Origin: Heterotrichella gracilis
Taxonomy: Eukaryota > Sar > Xanthophyceae > Tribonematales > Xanthonemataceae
Assembly (NCBI GenBank): GCA_032358255.1
Contig: JAULBX010018081.1
Span: 156 to 64,155 of the forward strand
Length of the DNA stretch: 64,000 bases
Direction of reading: 5' to 3'
Positions 1 through 12,877 of this stretch are shown piece after piece (position 1 is the stretch's first letter; every line of letters starts with the position of its first letter). The notes under the pieces are model-generated. The model searched no databases. It worked only from the letters and a program-made list of their open reading frames with translations, and was not told the DNA's origin. Both the position numbers and the translations under genes were made by a program.

Positions 1-6
1 ACACAA

Positions 7-56
<50 letters not shown>

Positions 57-1494
57 GCTGTTTGCAGAAGAGTGTGCATCTTGAAGGCTGGCATTGATTG
101 GGTGCTGCCAGACTTGGTTGATTGAGGACCCCTGGCACTGGTGCTGCTCCCACCATTGCCTGCTGTGCCCCCGTTGTGGGTTTGCAAGCGACCTTCTCCA
201 GGTTTCACTGCAGGAGGCTTGGACCTTGTTCTTGGAGCTTGAGGAGGCCTCCTGTCCTGGACCATGCTGGGAGAAAGCCGCTTCACAGGAACATCCTTGA
301 CCTCAGCCGAGGTCTGGCAGTCAAACGACCTTCAACAGTCACTCACACGGTGTTTGATACTGAATACTTATTGGAACAGTACGTTAATTGGCCTAAGGCT
401 TTATGTAAAGGTCAACGTGTCTACTTCGAGCTGGTACCCGGAAGTTCCGTGGGATACCGAGTGCCACCTGTGACACTGCCCACGTTCGAAGGTTGTGTTC
501 ACTCAAACCAGCAAATTAAATTAAAAAGGATGGCCAGCAGCTTGTGGCACTGCCAGCAGCTAATAGTGCTGCAGTGACTGTCAGCCTGAACCGGTTTAAT
601 GTGGCGTGGGCGCCAACAAGTTTTCTCGTTTTGAAATGCACACAAAAAGCATGCCATTTCGGAAAAAATAAGTGAAAATCACATTAAATTATTAGCAATG
701 AAATTTCTAGAAATGCTCTAATTTTCGATGTTGATGCATTGCCGCATTTGAAAATGCATGTCATTTCCTTATAGTTCATATTATGGATATCTATGTATAA
801 TGCTTCATTGAATCAAGATATCAGATACAACTTGATGATCATGCCCAAACTGGGTCGATATCACAATAAATTGCAAAGGTAGCAATTGCATGGTCCTCAT
901 GCATAGGTATAAGCTGTTACAAAAATCATGCAGAGCCCGCACCACTAGCGATTGCATCCGGGTACGGCGTAACAACATATAACGTGACCAACGCTCAAAT
1001 TGAATGCCGTTTGAAGCTTCAATCAATGTCACACAGTGCGTGCGGGTGCCACATTACAGTCATACTGTGAGTCCCCGGTGCAAAGAGATGCCCGGCATTG
1101 TCGTTTGACCAAAAAAACAAGTAGCCAGGTGCATGTGCAACCTAAAAGCAGTGATTGTCAGTCAAGCATCGACGTCCAGGAACATGCAAAGTTCTAGAAG
1201 GTACAATTGTCAAGTTACCTTGCAAAAATGCCACCTAAATGGAATCATTCCTTGTCTGGCAAGCATTCCGATTGCTTGCATCCTGCCTACATGTGCACTA
1301 AGTGCCAACACGTCCATGCAACGAGTGACCTCCTGCTGAGAACCATGGTGTGCATTCATCTACCCCGTACTCAAAATTGTTTCCAGCTCTAACGTCAACA
1401 CACGTATGAAAACTCGCCATGTGTGTGCCATGCAGTGACTACCACGTCTCCCGCCATTGCTCACTACCTATGCCAACATGCGTGCCCTACAACA
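1..1494. other. Left-edge non-coding region with a long poly(A) tract
   Basis: No supportable gene. An almost pure A run occupies about positions 10-54 and is followed by unique sequence. A 151-codon open frame at 122-577 (+) has no recognisable domain. The stretch 600-800 is AT-rich. The right end lies downstream of the F-box gene and probably holds its 3' UTR. The poly(A) run could be the tail of a retrocopy or simply a homopolymer; nothing else supports either reading. Confidence 0.5.
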
Positions 1495-4400
1495 TCACAG
1501 CACCCCATCACCCGGCGACAGCCCAGGCTCAAATCCTTCCAAAGAGTTTGGCACCACCACCCTCGCAGGGGAGTCCACCGCCGCAAGCAAGAACGCCCTC
1601 GCCGCAGACTTTTCCCTGGAGCTGCCTTCGGGGTACAGCGCAGCGCCCCTGGCCTCCGACGGGGACTGGATCTCCTCGATTTCGTAATCCCCAAGCGCGG
1701 TGTGCTCATCCCCCCGGGCCAGGTAGGACCCGTAGGTGCCCAGCAAGGTAAGCAGGCGCTCGTGCTCCTCTGTGACCTCCATGTCAACGCAGTTCCATCC
1801 CCGGAAGACCAGGTTGGGGCGCAGGGGGAGCGTCAGGTGCACCTGAAGTTTAAAATGCCATTTAGGGTTCAGGGCTTTGGGTTTAGGGTATTGGGCAAAG
1901 AAGGAGCGTCAGGTGCACCTGAGACAGAAATGCACGGTGAACAAACGGGAACTGATCAAGAGGCATCTGACCCTTCTTCAAGAAACAGAAATGCACGATG
2001 AATAAACATGGATTGATTTAGACATCCCTATGGAACTGATTACAGAGCCGGGGGCAAGGGAAAACAACAAAAGAAAAGAAAATGGGGCTGGCCAAAAACA
2101 TCGTACACAACTGATAACTAATGGAACTGCGTTTTGTTTGTTTGTTGAAGTGATTGCAACCCTTGTGGCAAGGGCCACAACAACCCCAACAGAAAGCAGA
2201 GAGACGCCAACGGCGCACCTGGTGGCATCCAGGGGTGGACAGCGAGGTCAGTCCAGGCATGTAGGGTAGCAGCAGACCCTCCTCCTCTAGCAACAGGCTG
2301 TGGTCATAGCTCGGGTAGCTCACAGACAGCTCCGCCAGTTGGGGGTGGCCGCTGAGTGCCAGGTACATGTTTGACAGCGGGAAGAAGGAGAGAGCCAGGG
2401 AGCGCAGGCTGGGCAGCGCGGTCAGCACCTGCATGGCGTCCTTGGGCCGGGGCTGCAGCTTGCACAGGTCGCGGTACCTGGGGCGGCAGCAAAGGAATGG
2501 GTCATAATAGATACTCTTTAGACCCTATGTACTTACTGTCCGTCACATGTGCAGTGATGTTCTTCATGTCCCAAGGGGCGTACATGAAAAAAAATGTTTA
2601 TCCCAATTTTTTTAATCTTTCTTTTTGCCATTACTGTATTGTTTTAAAACCGGCTTTTAAACCAAGTAACAAAAGAATATGTTCTTTACCTGTCTGCCGA
2701 GATGGCCAGTGTGAGGTTCTGAATGGAGTGCGGGCACCAGCCCACATACATGTGGATCTCCCACAGCTTGTTGGGCGGGTGGCCAAAATGCAGCGCCAGC
2801 GACGTGAGCTGGGTCAGACTGCGCAGGCCCGCAAGCAGCAGCGGGCACGAGGAGCCTGTGGGCCGCGAGAAGGGAATCACGGGGTCAGATAGGGTGGCGG
2901 AAGCTGGCAGCCCATCGTGACAGGCCTAGGGCATTGACTGCTACGGCCGTGGCCAAAGAGTGCACATTTACATGTCGAAGCAGCATTTCCCAGCACCGGC
3001 GACATGTCATCCTGGGAAAAGAGTGTGGTGTGCTGAATGCGACAGCTGTCACAAGCAGATTATGCCACAGGACAATGGTGTCTGCTTGGCGCACCCGCAC
3101 CCACCTGCCGTGTAGCGCAGCCTCAAATCCAGGGTCCGGAGCCTGGCCAGGCACACCAGGGTCTCTAGGGGGAAAACCACGTCCTGCGCCACGCCCACGG
3201 GTGGAGGAAAGTGCGGGGGCAGCGCGTAGGTGGTCCTCAGGTGGAGCAGGTTATGCATGAGCGGCAGGGGAGGGAGCATGCCCTGGTAGCATCCTCCCGG
3301 CTGGTAGGCGGCGCTGGCGCCGATGGGCTGGGCGTCCCAATCCAGGCGGGTGAGGCCGGTGAGTGATGACATGGCGGGGAGGGCGGCCTGGAGCTGGTGC
3401 GCTGACACCGCCAGCTTGATTTGGAGGTCCCGCAGAGAGGTGAGGGAGGCCAGGGAGGGCAGGAGGGAGGCGGTGGGGACCTGGGATGGAGGAAAAATAC
3501 CATAAATCCCCCCGTGAATGCACACTCTGACAGCACCTTGTCCTGGTTTGGTATGCTGCAGCAGCTGTACCGGAAATGAAATAGATGATTGCATGGCAGT
3601 GCCCTGCAGTGACATTGGCACAGGGATGTGTCCAGGGATATATACAAGTAGGAAATAAATTAGTGAAAAAAATAAAATGATCCACACTTAACTACGCGCC
3701 GCTCCATGGTGCAGTGGTCGTTGTCTCCCATCTTGCATTTGCAAACCTATTTGCAAGTTTCGTTAAAAAATGCCGGTGGAAACGAGGGGAGTCAAATTCC
3801 GAGACCCAGGAGATGTTCAAAGGGCATGCTTCCGGGCTCCCCCGTTCCCTTCCCTGCTCCCCCCACCGCCATGTGCCCCACCACCATGTGGTTATATGCC
3901 CCACCTGCAGCCCCCGCAGCATGTATATCACCCCCGGCTGCACCGCCCCCAGCAAATGTTGCAGATCGCTGGGGCTCCAACTCATGCCCCCTGTCAAGCT
4001 CCCCAAATTGAGCCGGGTTGTGTGGCGCAGCCAGCGGCGCAGCCAGGCCACCAGGCACGCCCTCCTGCATTGGGAAAATTAATTTAATGGTATACGCATG
4101 TTGCAGGATTTTACTCAGGGTGCAAAAGGGGCACCAAGAGCGCAACGGACAGGATGAAAAAGAGACGTGCGTTTGCTGCGTCTAGAGCGCTGTCTGGAAT
4201 TATTGCAGGATTAGGTTGCTGTGTGGCTGAGAACAATGGATATTGCACCAACTGATTGCACGTACATTTTCTGGGTTGGCCGCCGATACCCTCTCGGGGG
4301 TAAATCTACCTCGGCAAAAACCCTCTCCGCCTCCCACTCCACCAGGTGGTGCCACCTGGCGCACACAGAGGCCATGCGAGTAACTTGCGCCAGGTCAGCA

Positions 4401-4576
4401 CCGGCAAGGATGCTGCGCAGGATGTCATTGGGGAGCGCGTGGATGTGGGTGGCGCTGGCGGGGGTTGCTGCGGTGGCTGTGGCGGCGGAGGGTGAGGGGT
4501 GCGGGTGTGTGGGGGCGGGCGCCGCCGCGGGCGGGTTCCAGGGCGGCAGCTTGTGGGTTGTGCGGTAGGGTGCCAT
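1495..4576 (-). CDS. F-box protein with leucine-rich repeats
   Basis: Predicted substrate adaptor of an SCF-type ubiquitin ligase. Exons on the minus strand: 4576-4290, 4064-3905, 3480-3105, 2855-2690, 2477-2219, 1842-1495; the phases close throughout. After a Pro/Ala/Thr-rich leader, residues of about 45-95 form an F-box (IHALPNDILRSILAGADL followed by VCARWHHLVEWEA), the Skp1-binding motif. Exons 2-5 encode irregular leucine-rich repeats such as LPSLASLTSLRDLQI, LRSLTQLTSLALHF and LTALPSLRSLALSF, a likely substrate-binding surface. The C-terminal exon has no clear domain. The start is the ATG opening the F-box exon. Intron 2 carries a tRNA-like segment, and the last intron carries a duplicated copy of its own acceptor. 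The F-box assignment is firm; the substrate and exact orthology are unknown. Confidence 0.8.
1826..2020. repeat. Duplicated splice acceptor in last intron of F-box gene
   Basis: The acceptor and exon start at 1826-1845 (GAGCGTCAGGTGCACCTG) recur at 1903-1921, about 77 bp into the intron, separated by degenerate TTTAGGG units. Next to it, a second short duplication (motif AAATGCACGRTGAAYAAAC) occurs near 1929 and 1988. This is one of the window-wide junction duplications. Confidence 0.75.
3694..3830 (+). repeat. tRNA-like (SINE-like) fragment in F-box intron 2
   Basis: The sequence around 3706-3716 (TGGTGCAGTGG) fits the pol III A-box consensus TRGYNNARNNG and resembles the 5' half of Gln/Glu-type tRNAs. 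A weak B-box-like GAGTCAAATTCC follows about 80 bp downstream, too far for an ordinary tRNA. It does not fold as a full cloverleaf by eye, so a tRNA-derived SINE relic is more likely than a working tRNA. Confidence 0.3.
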
Positions 4577-6110
4577 GGCCCTGCGGGGAGGGGTTTTCAG
4601 GGTTTAGGATTCGTGCTTCTTTCCTCGATTCTGACGTGTTTGGGGTTTGTGGGTCCTGCAGTGGTTCCCCTTGGTCCCCAGGGACCCACCGACAAATTTG
4701 CCAAAAACAGCAGAGCTTGAAAATTGGTTGTGCATATAGAGTCTAAACAGAAAGGTAACGAGCAGGGTTTTGGTAGCATGCAAAAACCCGCCCCCAGTAA
4801 CTGCGTGCTACGTGCTACATTCCCACAAGGTCACTGTGCTTTTCAAACACAAACCCGGAATTTTTTGAATCCAGCAAATATACAAGTATGTGCTGTCTAC
4901 ATAGTTCAGGCACAAGAAGGGTGGGTGTGCACATTGCATGCACTTGCAGCCACACAATCTGCATATGCATGCATATATATATGCACCGCGTACCTGAAGT
5001 TTAAATAGGCGCCCAACGCTTCAAAACACACCAGCCCAGTACCATAACGGCAGAAGGCAAGCCAGCCTTCTCAAACAGTAGCATGCCCACGAAGCACAGG
5101 CCTACAAGGTTTGGCGGGTGAACATGGGGTATCGTATCAAAGTATTGTTTGTCTGTAACACCTACCGCTGCTAAATAAGTATCTGAGACCAAGAGTTGGT
5201 GTGCAATTACTGCTTACATGCATTCCAACGATACAAGGTAGTCTTGCCTATGCGAACGCATTGCCATGGCTCTTGCCCGGTGCACGTGCACTGCAACGCT
5301 ATCACAGAAGTAAAGCAGCTGGAACGTTTTGCAAACAAGATTCTGCCGGTTGCAGAGCAACCTCATCCGTTCAGAAGAATCGCCGTGGTCTTGTACTGTG
5401 CACAACTGTAGTACTGTGCTGACTGTGCTGACTGTGCAGGACCAAGTGGTGGCTGAAAATTGATAAAGTTTTGTTTAAAATAAACTACTTTACCCCCAAT
5501 TCCATTCAATGCAAGCCTGCAGGCACACGTGAAGGCGCCTGTGACCCGTCACTTCAGGGTTAACTCTGCAGAGCTTACATATTACAGGTTAGTATTGGAA
5601 GTGTGGCCTCTTAACACGTGCCAATAAATTAGCAACAGCAATAGCGGGCACTGCAATACGCCACGCCAAAAAAGTGCTAGCTTTTTGCGCCGTCCCAACC
5701 CCCGGCCATAAACCCCATCATGATAAAGATGAACAGCCCCTTGGGATTGAACCCAAACCTTTGGGTACAGCCAATTGTTGGAACTCAAGGAGAAAAAGGA
5801 CAGGTTGTTGTGGAGGCAAGGTTACCCCGCACGTGCTTGTCAACCTCAGCCTCACGTACCAGGCCTTGAGAGAGTTTCTGCTGCTATTAGGACCAAATCG
5901 AGTAAGGACAGGGCACGAGAATACTCTTGTCTTGTGGCAGAAGAAATTTGTTGCTACAATATTGTCAGCCGAAGCACGTCTACAAAACCCTAAACCCTAA
6001 CTAACCTCAACCCTCTGAAGCTCGCAGCAACTAGTCTATCACTGTGATGGTCAGCTAAAACTCCCACTGCAAGATCCTTGCATCCGTTGCATCCATTGTC
6101 TGCTGCGCGC
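4577..6110. other. Intergenic: F-box promoter and UBE2T 3' region
   Basis: Lies between the start of the F-box gene and the stop of the UBE2T gene, both on the minus strand. Alternating ATGCAT/ATAT sequence occurs around 4968-4985. At 5738-5760 a tRNA T-arm-like segment (minus strand GGGTTCAATCCC) lies without a clear partner. A short CCCTAAACCCTAA telomere-like motif sits at 5989-6001. No gene could be supported. Confidence 0.5.
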
Positions 6111-7263
<1,153 letters not shown>

Positions 7264-7983
7264 TTTGTGGTCAAACACAACAGCTGAGAACGGATAGCTC
7301 TGTCACTCGATCCTGCTCCTATTCAACAGCTAAACGTTGCACGGCTACCTCGACCACTGTGTTGCTTGCTGCACCAAAGGAAAGGGCGACAGCTGCAGTG
7401 AAAGGCGTATAGAGGACCTGGTTGCTTTTACAAACTGTGCTGCGCTGTTATGTTTTTTACAACTTCGTAAAATTTGATGACGCAACCCCAAACCGTGGCG
7501 CCAAAACACACCCTGTCTCGGAGTATTTCCTGGTGCCTGTACTCGTCGGTTGGATTGATAGCGGTTGTTGAACTGGGCACTTGTCATAAGTTTTAGTGCG
7601 GTGACAACACAAGTGCTTCGTTTGCTCGACTGCTCTATGTAGCCCCTCAACATCCGACGCATGCATTGTCGAAGTTGGAAGTGGCAACAGGGAGCACACG
7701 CAGGACCTTAGCAGCTAGCAGTTCTTATATAATAAACGAACTTGAAATAGCGTATGCCCGTTTTGAGGTTTGCAGCCTCCTCGCCATCTACTCGTGGCAT
7801 GCATGCATTGTAACTTTCGCACTCCCTGCTTCCGTGTGGGTTCCTTCTCTCCTGTATCTCCTTCGCCTGAAGAAAGAACCTCCTCTTGGTGTCTTATTTG
7901 TCAACGATATCCGCGCAACACTGCATTAACAGGGTATTGGTCACCTTAGAGCTTGTGCCACCTCACGTAGGAGCCCTCCACCC
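7264..7983. other. Divergent promoter region, UBE2T / prenylcysteine lyase
   Basis: A 720-bp region between the oppositely oriented starts of UBE2T and PCLY. An AT-rich TTATATAATAAAC stretch at about 7725-7737 is a possible TATA-like element for the plus-strand gene. No other structure seen. Confidence 0.45.
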
Positions 7984-10900
7984 ATGGCCTGGCATTCGTG
8001 TCTCCTGCTGTGTATACTTCCTTTCGTGCTCTCTGCTGCCAGCTGTCACAGTGGACCACAAGAACAAGAGCACCCACAAAGCACGCAGGTCAGTACAGCC
8101 AACAGGGTTCAGCACTGTGGGAGCAATACAGTGCACTAGCCACTAAACACACACAAACACTTACTTGACCAGAGCACTCACAAGACTATCAATGGGACCT
8201 TGGTGGTGTGGTTGTGCAGGAGGGTTGCCCAGGCGCGAGTGCCCGCCCCACGGTGGCTGTGATCGGCGCGGGCATTGGAGGCGCGGCAGCAGCCTATTGG
8301 CTCAGCAACCTCACCAACTGGGGGGTGGACATCACAGTGTAAGCGGCATTCAGGGTGTAAGGAACGAAGTTTGGCCCTGTTGTTAGTGTCGGGAGTGCAT
8401 CTACCTTCTCAGTTGCGCACATTGATGAAACTTGTTACGTCTCGACAACAAAACCCTGCTAGGCTTTGCCAGGGTACCCGTTGCAAAATACTGGCAAACC
8501 CCTTGGCAGCAGGATTTGTGAACCCCACCTTACTTGCCTGGCAAAGCTTTCCCATGTTGTGACTTTTGCCACATAGAACAAAGTCCTGGCATTTCACGTG
8601 TAATGCACCCAAGGTACAAACAGTGCGGTGCGCTTGCTTACATACCTGTGGCGGGTCAGCAAGCACGCCTGCACTAATCAATATGCACAATATGCCCTTA
8701 CTGCTGTGCGGGCAGCAGCTGAATGCACCCCTGGTGGCATGCAGGTTTGAGAAGGGTCCAATTGGTGGGCGGGCACATTCTGTCACCATCGATGGCCAGG
8801 TGTTTGAAGCAGGTGGGGGGCCACACACTGGTGTTTGCACTGGCATTACACCATCAAATCAATTTAGCAGTCATTCAGGAGATGGGTTTGGCATTAAAGT
8901 GTAATGGCCAGGTGTTTGGATCAGGCAAGGGGCACAAACTGGATGTCAAATGCGCAGTCGAGTTTGTCGTGCATGAAGCACATGCGTAGCCGTGCTCTGC
9001 CTTTGATGGATGTCAAAATAAGTCCATCAAATGCCAAAATGGATTGCATACCCTCAATTTGATATAAATCTGCATGGAATATATTTGATTCAACAACATT
9101 TGCCTGAACCTTTGAAATCTGTTGGACCTGTGATGTGTCCTATACATCGCGAACTCCTGCCGCTGCCCTTGTGCCCCTTCCCTCTCAACCTGCACATTTC
9201 TACATTCCTTGTTCTAATTTTTGTTTGCCAGGCGCTTCCATTATCTGGCATGGCAATCACTACATCAGCCAGCTGGCAGATAGAGTGGGATTGGAGCGGG
9301 CAGAGCCGGGCGCAGGGACCAACCGCACTGGCGATGGTATAATCAACATTTTCGATGGCAAGGGCTTTGTGTTCAGCAGCTCGCGGTGAGACCCTAGCCA
9401 AGGTTTACCCCCTCCCATGCCCTTGCCAGCTGTCGCTGTAAACCCTGGTAAACAACAGGGTTTACCTCAGTTTACATCACACCACATCATGTTATCCCCC
9501 GCGGCCCCTCCCCAGGTGGACGGCAGTCACACCCACACACCATGCCACATTACCCAAAACCCTGAAGTACCCCCCTTGCCCCCTCCCCAGGTGGACGACT
9601 GTCACGGCCTGGCGCATGCTGTGGCGCTACGGCAGCGCATGGCTGCGCTTCATGAAGGCCCCAACAGCCATGTTCAAGAAGTTTGAGGGCCTGTATAGGC
9701 TGCAGGACGAGGGGAGGGCATTTGACACGCCACAGGTACGGTCATGCATGGAAAGGAAATTCAATATTACAGGAAATTTGAAACAGCGAGGGAGCCAACC
9801 CGATCTCATCAGGATTTTGAGGTCTGGTGATAAAGGCATGAAATAAAACATGAGGTAGCACATATATTGATGTTTAAGTAAAGCAAGAAAAATCAACATC
9901 ACCCGCCTGTCGACATGGGTATAAAAAGGATTCCTCATCCCTTCCCTGCAGGCTTTTCTGCAGGAGCTTGGCCTGTTTGGCGCCACGCAGCGCAGCCTGG
10001 CATCATGGCTGGGGGAGCACCTGGGCGAGGGTGAGGGAGCGCAGCGGTACCAGAAGGAGTTTGTGGCGGCAATCAACCGGGTCAACTACAACCAGGGCAA
10101 CGGGCTGAATGCCATGGCAGGTGGGGGTGCAAAGCACGCGTATAGAGGGATGGGAGGAGTGGAGAGGGATGGGGGAGGTGCATTTGTGCTGTGATAAAGC
10201 ACGTGATTACAATCAGGGGAGCATGCTGAAACGCCATGGTGGGTGGTGGTTGTGATTATGGGCCCATCAACCCTACCTCCCCCTCATGTAAAGTGGCTGT
10301 ACGCAAGGGGGTTGATGTATTTAAGTAGACAGATCGAAATGCATCCCAGCCGTGATCGGCGTACTGCCGCGTGTGCCCCTGAAGGAAATATATAGTCAGC
10401 GGTATTAGCCATTGCTCCGCAAGGCCCCTGCAAGTCTTCCCTCCTGATGCAGGTTTGGTGTCGATGCTCCCAGCTGTGGATAGCGGGTGCTTTGCCATCA
10501 AGGGGGGGAACCAGCGGCTGGCGGAGGCGCTGGTGGGGGCTGCCAAGGCGCGAGTGGAGGTGGGGGTGGAGGTGGTGGAGGTGGCGCGGACGGACAGGGG
10601 GCAGTTTGAGGTGACGGTGCTTCAGGTGGGTGGTGGGGAACAGATGTGCATATGTGTATGTGTGTGTACATGGTGAGGGGTAGGCTGTGGTATAAGTGAG
10701 GGTGATTTTTTCCGTATGCTGGTGACTCGTTGTGCCACTGCCATGTGCTCCTGTGGTATGACATAGCCATGGTATGAGATTGCTGTGTTAATACCACTAA
10801 TTCGGCGCTTTGCTTGTTGTCAATATCAGGTGTTTTACTCGAGTATTCTGCAAATTGCCAGTCATTTGCATCGTGAGTCCCTGCTGCAGCGCCAAGACTT

Positions 10901-12040
10901 CCATTAGTTTTCACAATTTTTGTTTAGTTTATAGCTTGTATCTTACAATTTATTGATGCAATGCCCTCCCATGGCAGGCGGATGGCATCGCCGCAGCCTA
11001 CCCCACCCTCTTTGACGCCGTCATTATCGCCGCACCCCTGGAGGGATCCAACATCAGCCTGTCTCTGTCTGCACCCGACCAAGGGGGACATGCACAGCAC
11101 ACAGCTGGGGAGGAAAACAGTGGCCTTGAGGGCAAGCAAGGGGAGCGTAGCAGGGTCAGCCTGCCCGCCAGGGAGTACCAGCGCACTGTGACCACGTTTG
11201 TCAAGGGGGAGCTCAACAATATATACTTTGGGGAGGAGCTGCCTGTCACAGGTGGGGAACGAATCATCCGGGAGATGCCTATGCCCCTTACCGCAGGCTT
11301 TTCTGTCATTATTCTGTTGTTATGGATTATTCGTCTTCCTGGTATGCACGTTGTGCTCATCCATTCAAATGCCATGCAAGCACCATTGCTCTAGTGGCAT
11401 GCAATGTGTGTCGAAAGCGTGCATGGCAAAGGCTTTGTGGGGGAGGTCCATGAGGTCATACGTATGCCCGGCATCCTGTGCACAGCATGGCATGTGCCAT
11501 GGCGCAAGACTGATCTCAACGTCCACGGTGGTTGCCCATATGAATCTCGCGTGCCCTGAATCCTCACATGGGATCCGCCTATTGCAGCTTGCTCACTGCA
11601 TTTCTGACATGCACAATCTCCTCCCCTCTCCAGGTGCTGTACTGGTGACAGAGGACGCCCCCACACCCTTTTCAGTCATCAGCCCCCTGGCCTCCCTGGC
11701 CAACAACGCCACCCTCTTCAAGCTCTTCTCCTCCGCCCCCCTTGACCCCCCCACCCTCTCCGCCATCTTCCTCACCCACGAGGTGGTTTCGTCTCACGAC
11801 TGGTGGGCCTACCCGCACTTTAACCCCCCCGAGAGCTTCGCCCCCTTCAAACTGTGGGAGGGCCTATTTTACAACAATGCGTGGGAGAATGCGGCATCCG
11901 CGATGGAAATGTCAGCCATATCGGGGAGGAATAGTGCCCTGCTGGCGTATCAGCACCTGTTGGCCAGGCGGGGGCATGTGGGTGGGGTGCAAGGGGAGGG
12001 GTGTGGCAGTGGGATGGTAGCGGCAGCAGCAGCGGAGTAG
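7984..12040 (+). CDS. Prenylcysteine (farnesylcysteine) lyase, FAD-dependent
   Basis: Flavoenzyme (PCYOX1/plant FCLY family) that cleaves farnesyl- or geranylgeranyl-cysteine released from degraded prenylated proteins, giving the prenyl aldehyde, cysteine and hydrogen peroxide. Exons: 7984-8088, 8220-8338, 8745-8812, 9232-9385, 9591-9735, 9952-10120, 10453-10625, 10978-11251, 11634-12040; all phases close. Exon 1 is a signal peptide (MAWHSCLLLCILPFVLSAAS), indicating a secretory or vacuolar location. Exon 2 holds the FAD-binding VAVIGAGIGGAAAAYWL. Downstream blocks match the family: FEKGPIGGRAHS, SIIWHGNHYISQLAD, PAVDSGCFAIKGGNQRLAEAL, the AYPTLFDAVIIAAPLE segment and a C-terminal YPHFNPPESFAPF. 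Three introns contain duplicated copies of their own splice junctions. Confidence 0.93.
8790..8945. repeat. Duplicated donor of PCLY exon 3
   Basis: The exon 3 end plus donor at about 8791-8830 (GGCCAGGTGTTTGAAGCAGG onward, then CACACACTGG) recurs at about 8904-8942 with substitutions (GGCCAGGTGTTTGGATCAGG, then CACAAACTGG). The second copy retains AG|G but its GT has decayed to GC. Confidence 0.7.
9500..9605. repeat. Duplicated acceptor of PCLY exon 5
   Basis: The acceptor CCCCTCCCCAGGTGGACG is present twice, at about 9507-9524 and 9582-9599. Only the downstream copy leads into the exon with an open frame (phase 2, CG|G). The upstream copy is a decoy acceptor. Confidence 0.7.
10080..10255. 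repeat. Duplicated donor of PCLY exon 6
   Basis: The exon end at 10083-10130 (ACTACAACCAGGGCAACGGG, then GCCATGGCAGGTGGG) is echoed at about 10204-10252 (ATTACAATCAGGGGAGCATG, then GCCATGGTGGGTGG). The second copy is clearly degenerate, so the duplication is older than the arrays in the SET gene. Confidence 0.65.
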
Positions 12041-12877
12041 ATGGGTGTGTGTTCCCCCTTGATGTCTTACCCCTGTATATTACACAAGCGGGCTTTCAGG
12101 ACCGCCGCCCGGGCTCCCAGTTTCCCAGGCAATAAACAAGCGGGACCGTTGCACCAGTTGTTGCGCAAACATAAGAGACAGGTAGCTAAAAAGTGCACTG
12201 CAGTTGCAATTTGGTTGCGCACCTTCAAGATTTCATCACGGTGATGAAGCTTAGCCATGTCTCACAAGCATTCCTTGGTGTTAAGAGGTGCATGAAGAAA
12301 GGCCAGGTGTCCAGTGATTGCACCCAAACAATTCCCAATGGAACAATAATGGAACAATAATGGAACATTTTTCTGCTGCAAGATTCAAAATTCGAATCGT
12401 TTTTCCTTGGACACTGAAACGTGTCGACTGGAATCTGCAGGTTGCGCTCCAAACCCTGTTGAGCATAGACCATTTGGTAACAAAAGCCTGCAAGCTTTGC
12501 CTTTGAAACGTTGTTCGCTGTGTGCCTGAGGAAGTTGGTGTGGTTGGAAGCGAAATCCCCCCCTGCATGTCCTCACTGGCATGCACGTTGTTTAGGCTGA
12601 CTCCGCGCAGGTCGATCAGCCCAAGTGCAAATTCAATTCCACGCACTACTCCTTGCTCTTGCAACACTTGAAGCATCGAACAACTTGCTGGGTCTGTTGG
12701 TTGGCGTGGGTTGGCAAGGGCGTTTGGTGCAACGTGAGGGGGATGGCGAGGTCGGACCCCCTCCGAAAACGGTGGAAGCGTTGATCTCTGGCGCTTGGGG
12801 GCTGTGGTGAACGAGATTCAGCAGGCAGACACCTCTCCTACGCTTCTTTTCCCAGCCTTGTTTGGCCTCTGGCTACC
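12041..12877. other. Intergenic, PCLY to GPC1 (tandem genes)
   Basis: Contains the presumed PCLY 3' UTR and GPC1 promoter. A short tandem duplication GGAACAATAAT occurs at about 12339-12362. No coding sequence supported. Confidence 0.5.

Noticed and set aside
10-54. Poly(A) tail of a retrotransposed copy at the left edge
   Set aside because: No reverse transcriptase, upstream coding copy or target duplication can be seen, and the element would lie mostly outside the window.
11198-12040. 280-codon open frame as a separate gene
   Set aside because: It is the last PCLY exon read in frame through the preceding intron; family alignment and phases show splicing at 11634.
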